Part shown: positions 6,394-12,923 of the stretch, piece by piece
Layout of the letters: each line of letters begins with the position of its first letter
How positions within the stretch are numbered: position 1 is the first letter of the stretch
Origin: CAJXUU01 sp963975265
Lineage (GTDB): Bacteria; Bacteroidota; Bacteroidia; Chitinophagales; Saprospiraceae
Direction of reading: 5' to 3'
NCBI GenBank assembly: GCA_963975265.1
Contig: CAXBGT010000148.1
Location: 1-14,547 of the forward strand
Length of the DNA: 14,547 nt
Program-made: the position numbers and the translations under genes
Notes under the pieces: model-generated
Database searches by the model: none
What the model saw: only the letters and a program-made list of their open reading frames with translations
Told to the model about the DNA's origin: nothing

Positions 6394-8748
6394 ATGAAAC
6401 TTAGACATTTACTCATTTTTCTTCTATTTTCAGTAATAGCATCTGCACAGACCGTAGTGGACATAGTTGTCGATTCCGACAATCATAACACACTCGAAGC
6501 GGCAGTTATCGCTGCGGACCTCGCGGAAACATTATCAGGAGAAGGGCCATTCACTTTATTTGCGCCTACTGATGATGCATTTGCAGCACTCCCTGAAGGA
6601 ACTGTTGAAGCACTTTTAGAAGATCCTTCTGGAGTTTTGACTGATATCCTATTATATCACGCAGTTGGAGCTACTGCACTTTCTACTGACCTATCTGATG
6701 GGCAGGTGATTGAAACCATCAATGGCAAAGACATAACTGTTACTATCAACATGGATGGTGTATTCATCAATGATGCCCAAGTAACAATGGAAGATAATAT
6801 AGCTACTAATGGCGTAGTACATGTAATTAATGCTGTTTTGATACCTCCAACTATTACCGTTGTAGACATCGTTGTCAATTCTCCTGATCACAACACACTT
6901 GAAGCCGCTGTATTAGCTGCAGATTTAGCTGGCACACTGTCAGGTGAAGGTCCGTTTACATTATTTGCACCAACTGATGATGCATTTGCAGCATTACCTG
7001 AAGGTACTGTTGAGGCACTTTTAGAAGATCCTTCTGGGGCGCTAACTGACATCTTATTATACCATGCAGTTGGAGCTACAGCTCTTTCAACTGATCTATC
7101 TGATGGCCAAGTGATTGAAACAATCAATGGTAAAGATGTAACAGTTACTATTAATTTGGATGGAATATTTATCAATGATGCCCAAGTAACAATGGAAGAT
7201 ATCACAACTGATAATGGCGTAGTACATGTAATCAATGCTGTTCTATTACCTCCAGATCCAACAGTATTTGATATCATTTCAGATTCACCTGATCATAACA
7301 CATTACAATTGCTACTTGAAGCTGCAAGTTTAGATGGTACCTTGTCAGAAGAAGGTACATTGACAGTTTTTGCACCTACTGACGATGCATTCTCTTTATT
7401 ACCACAAGAACTAATAGATCAATTATTATCAGATCCATCAGGTCAACTTACAGATATTCTTTTGTATCATGTTACAGGGTCTGTTATCAATTCTTCTGAT
7501 TTAACAGATGGCACCATTGGAACTTCTTTACAAGGTTTAGATTATTTAGTAACTTCAGTAGAAACAGGCGGGTTTACAATAAATTCAAATGGTGGTGCAG
7601 GAGCGATGATAACAGTAACTGACCTAGCTGGAACCAACGGTGTAGTTCATGTTATTGATGCAATTATGATTCCTACCACTAATGCCTCTATAATCTTTAA
7701 TAGTCAAGGCTTCAGTGTATTGGCTCAAGTGTTACAATTAACAAGCTTGTTAGAAGGTCAGGATTCTGATGAAACTAGAACGACCCTATTTGCACCAACA
7801 GATAATGCATTCTTGGCAGTACCAGAAGATATTTTAGAATCTTTGGTAGCAGCACCTCAGAAATTAACAGATGCTCTATTATATCATGTTGCTGAAGGCA
7901 GAACATTCTCAAGTGATCTTTCTGATCAACTAGAAATCACAACAGCACAAGGCGAGACAGCAATTATCACATTAAATACAGAAGGAGCTTTTATAAATGA
8001 TGCTCAAATCATTTTGACAGATTTCTTCACTGGAAACGGAATCATCCATGTGATTGACGCTGTACTCTTACCAGCACCTACAACTGTGATGGATGTAGTA
8101 ATAAGATCTGAAGACCATACAGTCCTTCAAATTGCTTTAGACACGGCGAATTTGTCTTCTACACTTCAAGCAGATGGCACTTATACTCTTTTTGCACCAA
8201 CAGATGCAGCATTCGCAGAACTTCCTACAGAAACACTTAATGCTCTTTTATCAGAACCAGAAGGTCAATTGACAGATATTTTATTATACCATGTTCTTGA
8301 TTCAGAGGTATTATCAACTGATCTATCTGATGGATTGACAGCTACAACTTTAAATGGTACTGATATCACAGTTACTATTGATGATGATAATGTATTTATC
8401 AACAACGCTCAGGTTATTGCAGCTGATATCGTAACAGAAAATGGGATCGTACATGTAATTGACGTTGTACTATTACCACCTGTAGGCACTGAGGAATTGC
8501 TAGCTAGTAAAGCAAATGTATACCCAAGTCCAGCACATACAATGATGACTGTAGATTTCGAAAATGATCAGTTCGATAATCCTACTATATATATCATAGA
8601 TAATAATGGAAGAGCAATAAGAAATATAAGAAATACTCAATCAGGACAGGTAATTGATATATCAGATATGCAAAATGGAATATACACAGTAGTGATTTCA
8701 GATGCTCAGTTTTCAATTACTAAAAGGATTACAAAAATAGATTACTAG
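6394..8748 (+). CDS. Secreted five-domain fasciclin (FAS1) protein with T9SS type A sorting domain
   Basis: The 784-residue protein starts with a signal peptide (MKLRHLLIFLLFSVIASA, cleavage near residue 18). Five FAS1 domains follow at about 20-152, 155-287, 290-427, 430-560 and 564-696. Each has the FAS1 hallmarks TLFAPTD.AF (or a close form), LTD.LLYH with the YH motif, and a closing NGVVHVI.AVL-like strand. Residues ~708-784 (VYPSPAHTMMTVDF ... GRAIRN ... NGIYTVVISD ... ITKRITK) form a C-terminal type A sorting domain, which directs export through the type IX secretion system and usually surface attachment. FAS1 domains generally mediate adhesion to surfaces, polysaccharide or matrix proteins; the ligand here is unknown. 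Domains 1 and 2 are about 89% identical, a tandem duplication. The gene is divergent from the ECF sigma gene, shares its upstream motif, and ends in an intrinsic terminator. Confidence 0.95.
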   Translation: MKLRHLLIFLLFSVIASAQTVVDIVVDSDNHNTLEAAVIAADLAETLSGEGPFTLFAPTDDAFAALPEGTVEALLEDPSGVLTDILLYHAVGATALSTDLSDGQVIETINGKDITVTINMDGVFINDAQVTMEDNIATNGVVHVINAVLIPPTITVVDIVVNSPDHNTLEAAVLAADLAGTLSGEGPFTLFAPTDDAFAALPEGTVEALLEDPSGALTDILLYHAVGATALSTDLSDGQVIETINGKDVTVTINLDGIFINDAQVTMEDITTDNGVVHVINAVLLPPDPTVFDIISDSPDHNTLQLLLEAASLDGTLSEEGTLTVFAPTDDAFSLLPQELIDQLLSDPSGQLTDILLYHVTGSVINSSDLTDGTIGTSLQGLDYLVTSVETGGFTINSNGGAGAMITVTDLAGTNGVVHVIDAIMIPTTNASIIFNSQGFSVLAQVLQLTSLLEGQDSDETRTTLFAPTDNAFLAVPEDILESLVAAPQKLTDALLYHVAEGRTFSSDLSDQLEITTAQGETAIITLNTEGAFINDAQIILTDFFTGNGIIHVIDAVLLPAPTTVMDVVIRSEDHTVLQIALDTANLSSTLQADGTYTLFAPTDAAFAELPTETLNALLSEPEGQLTDILLYHVLDSEVLSTDLSDGLTATTLNGTDITVTIDDDNVFINNAQVIAADIVTENGIVHVIDVVLLPPVGTEELLASKANVYPSPAHTMMTVDFENDQFDNPTIYIIDNNGRAIRNIRNTQSGQVIDISDMQNGIYTVVISDAQFSITKRITKIDY
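6451..7254 (+). repeat. Tandem in-gene duplication of the FAS1 module (two 399-base units)
   Basis: Units 6451-6849 and 6856-7254 encode FAS1 domains 1 and 2, each 133 residues, with 14 amino-acid differences by my count. Many codons differ silently, but 6766-6796 and 7171-7201 are identical over 31 bases, exactly 405 bases apart. Domains 3 to 5 are much more diverged. The even similarity at protein level with patchy identity at DNA level fits an older duplication with local gene conversion. Confidence 0.85.
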
Positions 8749-8792
8749 TAAAAATAGATTTTTTAAGAATTGTTAAAATTGGATTACAATTT

Positions 8793-8826
8793 TGCCGCTT
8801 CATACAATTATGGAGCGGCATTTTTT
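8793..8826 (+). terminator. Intrinsic terminator after the FAS1 gene
   Basis: TGCCGCT (8793-8799) pairs with AGCGGCA (8814-8820); the stem continues through a T-G pair and CATA/TATG to a CAAT loop, 12 pairs in all, followed by TTTTTT (8821-8826). It lies 44 bases past the FAS1 stop codon. The hairpin overlaps the TTG-initiated extension of the next reading frame, which argues that the methyltransferase starts later. Confidence 0.88.
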
Positions 8827-8872
8827 GTCTCTACTTACTTTTCAATCTTCAGCAAATAAATTATTATTTCGA

Positions 8873-8880
8873 TACCTTTG
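8873..8880 (+). promoter_or_regulatory. Candidate -7 promoter box (TACCTTTG) four bases before the methyltransferase
   Basis: TACCTTTG matches TAnnTTTG fully and is separated from the ATG at 8885 by four bases (TACA). It sits just after the FAS1 terminator, where a new promoter is needed. Transcription from it would begin at or beside the start codon. No -33 TTG at usual spacing is visible. Confidence 0.5.
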
Positions 8881-8884
8881 TACA

Positions 8885-10018
8885 ATGACAGATTTTATCT
8901 CTTATATCAGTTTAGCCTTAGATCAAGGTCATCTATTCAAACTTACTCTTGCCAAGCCTAGAAATAAACAGAGTGAATTAAAGAATATTTTCTTTCGACC
9001 AATTAAAATTAATGACGAAATAGTCTACAATGCCACCTATAGAAGCAAGACGAATGATCAAGCAAAAAACTATCATTCAGATACTCTCATTAATGAAATA
9101 TCTGAAAATTTAGAAAATCAATTCTTCAACGCTGATTTGTACTTTTCAGATCAAAAAATCAGCTTACTCCAATCCAAAAAAGGACATAGTAAAGTGTTAA
9201 TCAAAAAAGAGAACCACGAAATAAATATTGAAAATCACAATCATAAAAAACAAAGGTTGATTTCAGAATCTTCTCCGTACTTAGGGGATCTTGGACTGAG
9301 TTCTACCAATGGTAAGATATATGCTCATGCACAAGATAAATACAAGCAAATCAATAAATATATTGAGCTAATAGCCTCTCTAATCAAAGAGGATTCTTCA
9401 GTAAAAAAGATTGTCGATATGGGATGCGGCAAAGGCTATCTCACTTTTGCACTGTATGATTACCTTAATAAAAATCTATCGATTCAAGCTGAAGTTATAG
9501 GCGTAGAGATCAGGCAAGACTTGGTAGATAAATGCAACGCAATAGCTCAAAAGAACAACCTCAAAGGGCTAAATTTTGAACTAGGAAGCATCGATGACTA
9601 TGAAATTAAATCTTCCGATATGGTTATTGCTCTTCATGCGTGCGATATTGCTACTGATATGGCCATAGCTAAAGGTCTAGAAGCTGGCGCTAAATATATA
9701 GTCGTCGCTCCTTGTTGCCATAAACAGATTAGAAAAGCCATAAATAAGACCGAAAGTGTATTAAGGCCGATCTTAAAACATGGAATACTACTGGAACGTC
9801 AAGCTGAAATGATCACAGATGCAATCAGAGCGTTGATCTTAGAATCTCAAGGATATGAGGTAAAAATATTCGAATTTATATCATCCGAACATACTGGAAA
9901 AAATGTGATGATCTCAGCTATAAAAACTGGCAATATGAAACAAAATGCTATAGAACAAATCGAAGCAATGAAGTCAGAATTTGGCATTTCTAAACACTAT
10001 TTAGAAAGTTTAATTTGA
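8885..10018 (+). CDS. SAM-dependent methyltransferase, Methyltransf_32 / METTL25-like
   Basis: A 377-residue cytoplasmic protein. The C-terminal half is a class I Rossmann methyltransferase: KIVDMGCGKGYLTFAL (175-190) is motif I for S-adenosylmethionine, and VIGVEIR (204-210) holds the acidic residue for the ribose. ALHACDIATDMAIAKG (249-264) and VVAPCCHKQIRKAI (273-286) are the paired Cys-containing motifs I associate with the METTL25/GSTCD-type Methyltransf_32 group. The N-terminal ~150 residues are less conserved and may bind the substrate, which is unknown; RNA is a guess only. The frame extends upstream to a TTG at 8792, but that part overlaps the FAS1 terminator and the -7 box, so the ATG at 8885 is preferred. 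It is convergent with dnaB, 20 bases apart. Confidence 0.88.
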   Translation: MTDFISYISLALDQGHLFKLTLAKPRNKQSELKNIFFRPIKINDEIVYNATYRSKTNDQAKNYHSDTLINEISENLENQFFNADLYFSDQKISLLQSKKGHSKVLIKKENHEINIENHNHKKQRLISESSPYLGDLGLSSTNGKIYAHAQDKYKQINKYIELIASLIKEDSSVKKIVDMGCGKGYLTFALYDYLNKNLSIQAEVIGVEIRQDLVDKCNAIAQKNNLKGLNFELGSIDDYEIKSSDMVIALHACDIATDMAIAKGLEAGAKYIVVAPCCHKQIRKAINKTESVLRPILKHGILLERQAEMITDAIRALILESQGYEVKIFEFISSEHTGKNVMISAIKTGNMKQNAIEQIEAMKSEFGISKHYLESLI

Positions 10019-10038
10019 ACTTGAACTTGAACTTGAAC
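10015..10038. repeat. TTGAAC tandem hexamer, four perfect copies
   Basis: Four exact TTGAAC units run from 10015 to 10038, followed by a degenerate TTAAAAC. The methyltransferase TGA stop lies in the first unit and the dnaB stop (TAA on minus) begins right after the last, so the array fills the convergent gap. It is not palindromic and not a terminator; slippage here would leave both proteins unchanged. Confidence 0.9.
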
Positions 10039-11601
10039 TTAAAACGGAATATCTCCTAGATCAGGTGTTCCAAATGACGCCGCCGCACCTTCTCCAGATT
10101 CATTCATTTTAGACTGCCGAGTAACCATTCCACTAGCAAATGGATCTGCCACAAAACTATCTCCAAGGTCATTGCTAAAACCTCCCTCTCCTGGATCTTC
10201 GAACTTCACGTATTGACCTACGAATTTAAGCTCTACTGTATCTAAACTACCATTTCTGTGCTTGGCAACTATGATCTCTGTAAGGTCAGATGGTACACCC
10301 ATATCACCCTCTTCAATACCATAGTACCCTGGACGATAGATAAAAGTAACGATATCTGCATCCTGCTCGATCGCTCCTGATTCTCTCAAATCTGAAAGCA
10401 TCGGTCGCTTTTCTCCTCCCCTAGATTCTACAGCCCTTGATAGCTGAGAAAGTGCAATAACTGGTACACTCAATTCCTTAGCGAGACCTTTAAGAGCTCT
10501 CGAAATAGCAGAAATCTCTTGTTCCCTATTTCCTCCTCCACCTCCTCCCGGAGCACCACTCATCAACTGTAAATAATCGATTACAATCATCGATATATCA
10601 CTATTCTGCTTGAGTCTTCTGCACTTCGCTCTTAGCTCGAAAATATTGATACCTGGAGTATCATCAATAAAAATTGGAAGTTCCGCTAGTTTTTCAACAG
10701 CTTCATGAAGTTTTTTCCATTCATATTCTTCCATTTGGCCATTTCTCAGTTTGCTTCCTGAGATTTCTGCTTCCATGGATATGAGTCTTTGTACGAGTTG
10801 AACACTTGCCATCTCCAGTGAGAATACTGCTACACCTCTACCCGCTTCCGCTGCATTCTTAGCCAATGAAAGTGTAAAAGCAGTCTTTCCCATACCAGGC
10901 CTTGCCGCTATAATGATCAAATCAGATGGCTGCCATCCGCTAGTAAGTTTATCAAGCTCAACATATCCTGTAGTTACTCCAGTCATTTCTGACCCTTTTT
11001 GAGATGCTGCTTCGATTTCCCTTTGTGCTTTGATTGCCAGGTTCTTTAAAGACTCATAACCTGTATTTAGGTTATTATCTGTGATCTCATACAGACTCTG
11101 TTCAGCCGAATCTAGAAGTTGAAAAACATCCTTTGTCTCATCAAATGAATCTTGAATAATTGTTGTGGAAACTCTGATCAATTCTCTTTGGATAAATTTC
11201 TGTGCTATGATCCTAGCATGAAATTCAATGTTAGCCGCAGATGCAATTTTATTAGTCAACTCCATCAAATAGGTGATTCCTCCTATTTGCTCTAGAGTCC
11301 CCGCTTTTTTTAGTGCTTCATGAACTGTCAACAGATCGATAGGCTGAGACATACCATATATAGTCTCCATCGTCTCATAGATTAACTGATGCGCTTCCAG
11401 ATAAAACGACTCGGTCCTAAGTATCTCAGTAACAGTAGGTAATGCATCCTTATCTAACATAATAGCACCTAATACAGCTTCCTCCAAACCAATAGCTTGA
11501 GGTTGTACTTTACCAAATGCAAGAGCGCCTTGACCGTTTTTACCGCTGATTGCGCTCATTCTATTTGAGACCGCTTTTAAAGGTTTTTCTGTATCTGCCA
11601 T
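10039..11601 (-). CDS. dnaB: Replicative DNA helicase DnaB
   Basis: DnaB is the hexameric ATP-driven helicase that opens the replication fork and recruits primase. At 520 residues it is somewhat longer than E. coli DnaB (471). Residues ~35-140 are the N-terminal helical domain (IGLEEAVLGAIMLD). The RecA-like domain has Walker A ARPGMGKT (233-240), FSLEM with the catalytic Glu263, Walker B MIVIDYLQL (338-346), SQLSRAVE..GGEKRPMLSDLRESGAIEQDAD with the H3/H4 motifs, and a RPGYY arginine-finger region at 423-427. A six-glycine run (352-357) sits in the loop after Walker B. The C-terminal ~50 residues are an acidic, probably disordered tail ending LGDIPF, common in Bacteroidota DnaB. No inteins are present. 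The upstream region carries a -7 box and DnaA-box-like sequences. Confidence 0.97.
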   Translation of the reverse strand: MADTEKPLKAVSNRMSAISGKNGQGALAFGKVQPQAIGLEEAVLGAIMLDKDALPTVTEILRTESFYLEAHQLIYETMETIYGMSQPIDLLTVHEALKKAGTLEQIGGITYLMELTNKIASAANIEFHARIIAQKFIQRELIRVSTTIIQDSFDETKDVFQLLDSAEQSLYEITDNNLNTGYESLKNLAIKAQREIEAASQKGSEMTGVTTGYVELDKLTSGWQPSDLIIIAARPGMGKTAFTLSLAKNAAEAGRGVAVFSLEMASVQLVQRLISMEAEISGSKLRNGQMEEYEWKKLHEAVEKLAELPIFIDDTPGINIFELRAKCRRLKQNSDISMIVIDYLQLMSGAPGGGGGGNREQEISAISRALKGLAKELSVPVIALSQLSRAVESRGGEKRPMLSDLRESGAIEQDADIVTFIYRPGYYGIEEGDMGVPSDLTEIIVAKHRNGSLDTVELKFVGQYVKFEDPGEGGFSNDLGDSFVADPFASGMVTRQSKMNESGEGAAASFGTPDLGDIPF

Positions 11602-11644
11602 TGAAAGTGAAAGACTTATTGATGTATTATTAAAAATTGCATTA

Positions 11645-11652
11645 CAAAGCTA
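11645..11652 (-). promoter_or_regulatory. Candidate -7 promoter box (TAGCTTTG) for dnaB
   Basis: The minus strand reads TAGCTTTG, a full TAnnTTTG match, 43 bases before the dnaB ATG. The DnaA-box-like 9-mers begin 24 bases upstream of it, a position where bound DnaA could affect this promoter. Confidence 0.45.
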
Positions 11653-11675
11653 AGAGTTCCTTCAAGATGTAAAAG

Positions 11676-11733
11676 TTATCAACTATTTTGCCTTGTTAGC
11701 TTTTTGTTGATAACCAATAATTAATGTGGATAA
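11676..11733. promoter_or_regulatory. Cluster of DnaA-box-like 9-mers upstream of dnaB
   Basis: Three 9-mers lie within 58 bases: TTATCAACT on plus (11676-11684, two mismatches to TTATCCACA), TTATCAACA on minus (11705-11713, one mismatch) and TTATCCACA on minus (11725-11733, exact). The first two also form a 9-bp inverted repeat, GTTATCAAC / GTTGATAAC (11675-11683, 11706-11714). An AT-rich run (about 11791-11835) follows. This could regulate dnaB or be part of a replication origin. Confidence 0.45.
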
Positions 11734-11913
11734 CTCATTTTTGCGCAAGCCTAGCAAAGATAGCTTTCCTGACTCAAACTACACCCAACACATTAAATTA
11801 ATATCATATATAATTTTTCTATTATGTATCAGTGTTTGATAAGACGGATAATTAGCTTTTTTATTATCTATTTCAGTGTAAATTCCCTTTACAGTCCTGT
11901 TTCAATCAAAATG

Positions 11914-11946
11914 AAAAAAGCCACTCAAAATATCAGTGAGTGGCTT
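11914..11946 (-). terminator. Intrinsic terminator for the coiled-coil protein gene
   Basis: On the minus strand, AAGCCACTCA (11946-11937 reversed) pairs with TGAGTGGCTT (11927-11918 reversed) as a perfect 10-bp stem with a nine-base loop, leading into six T (11919-11914). It lies about 84 bases past the stop codon of the 12031-12702 gene and upstream of dnaB, separating the two transcripts. On the plus strand the stem has an upstream A-run only. Confidence 0.88.
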
Positions 11947-12002
11947 GTGAATATGTTTTCATATATAAATTAACGCAATGTGTTTTCTTTGTGTTTATAT
12001 TT

Positions 12003-12022
12003 ATTTTGTTAAGTAACAAAAT
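12003..12022. repeat. Near-perfect 20-base dyad beside the coiled-coil gene stop
   Basis: ATTTTGTTA (12003-12011) and TAACAAAAT (12014-12022) are exact reverse complements with a two-base centre, AG. The centre is too short for an RNA hairpin loop without losing pairs, so a protein-binding dyad or chance in AT-rich DNA are the options. It lies eight bases past the stop codon. Confidence 0.4.
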
Positions 12023-12030
12023 AGATCTCA

Positions 12031-12702
12031 CTACCCTTTACCCAAATTATTCAACCGTTCAATAATCTCTTCGATAATCTTTTTCTGTTGTTCAATAATG
12101 ATTCTTTGATCTTCTTGATCTTTTAGATTTTGCTCAATATTTTTTTCAGCTTTTTCGATCTTTTCTTTTGCCTTTTCGATATCTTCATGATAACCTGTGT
12201 TTTTCTTTTCAAGCTTTCTAAGAGATTTATCCATTTTATTAAGCACCTTCTCTTCCTTTTTCATTTCTTCCGAAATGGCTTTCTTCTTTACCGCTAAGTA
12301 GAATTCAAAAAGAAATTCCTCAGCACCCTTAGCTTCTCTTGGATATTCATTAGAATTTACAAAACTTCCACCATTATCAATCCATAGATTTGCTGTAGTA
12401 TACCCCACTCTCTCTTCGAACTTGACATATAAATCTAATATATCCGATCCAGCAATCATAGGTACTTTAGCTCCAACTACATAATATTCTCTTGCTTTCT
12501 TATTTCTCTTTGACTTTCCATAATCTTTCACATACTTCTTCCATACGTCCTCAGTCATGTCTTCGTCAGCACCATCTATATCTATTGAAAAAGTAATCTG
12601 TTTTCCTAAACTCATTGACATCTCATGTTCAGAAACATCCTGCCCACTTATGAATCCTATCGCTCCAACGAATGCTATTAATGTATAAATAATCTTTTTC
12701 AT
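12031..12702 (-). CDS. Exported coiled-coil protein of unknown function
   Basis: A 223-residue protein with an N-terminal signal peptide (MKKIIYTLIAFVGAIGFISG, cleavage near residue 20), so probably periplasmic or envelope-associated. Residues ~25-140 form a globular domain with VWKKYVKDYGKSKRNKKAREY (53-73), LYVKFEE (91-97) and LWIDNGGSFVNSNEYP (106-121). Residues ~144-220 are a long, highly charged Lys/Glu coiled coil (EEMKKEEKVLNKMDKSLRKL onward). The motif order (MS.G, W..Y.KD..K, L..D.GG.F.NS..YP, then coiled coil) resembles a conserved hypothetical family I associate with Bacteroidota, but no function is known to me. It is a single-gene unit with its own terminator, divergent from the acyl-CoA oxidase-like gene across 221 bases in which I see no full TAnnTTTG box. 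Confidence 0.85.
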   Translation of the reverse strand: MKKIIYTLIAFVGAIGFISGQDVSEHEMSMSLGKQITFSIDIDGADEDMTEDVWKKYVKDYGKSKRNKKAREYYVVGAKVPMIAGSDILDLYVKFEERVGYTTANLWIDNGGSFVNSNEYPREAKGAEEFLFEFYLAVKKKAISEEMKKEEKVLNKMDKSLRKLEKKNTGYHEDIEKAKEKIEKAEKNIEQNLKDQEDQRIIIEQQKKIIEEIIERLNNLGKG

Positions 12703-12923
12703 ATCCTGTTTTTAATATAATTATGGTCTATTCCACTGCTCAATACAGCGACTAACCATCTATTTGACGCCAAATTAAGCATTAAGTTACCGTTATTCGT
12801 ACTTTCTAGCTTTTATACGATTGATCCACTAAAAAAATTATATCTTCTAAATCATGAAGAAACATTATCTTTCTCTTTCGTGTTTTATTTGTACAAAAGA
12901 CTTTTAAATATAAAATTACTGAC

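Larger units (their letters stand above)
11602..12030. other. 429-base intergenic region upstream of dnaB
   Basis: No ORF worth calling on either strand. From left to right it holds the dnaB -7 box, the DnaA-box-like cluster, an AT-rich run, a GATAAT / ATTATC inverted repeat (11847-11852, 11863-11868), the minus-strand terminator at 11914-11946, and the 20-base dyad at 12003-12022 next to the coiled-coil gene's stop codon. Confidence 0.6.

Noticed and set aside
6657..7277. Three overlapping minus-strand ORFs inside the FAS1 gene
   Set aside because: They are antisense shadows; their similarity to one another reflects the duplicated FAS1 modules on the plus strand.
8792..8884. TTG-initiated N-terminal extension of the methyltransferase (MPLHTIMERHF...)
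   Set aside because: It overlaps the FAS1 terminator hairpin and T-run and the TACCTTTG box; the ATG at 8885 gives a better start.
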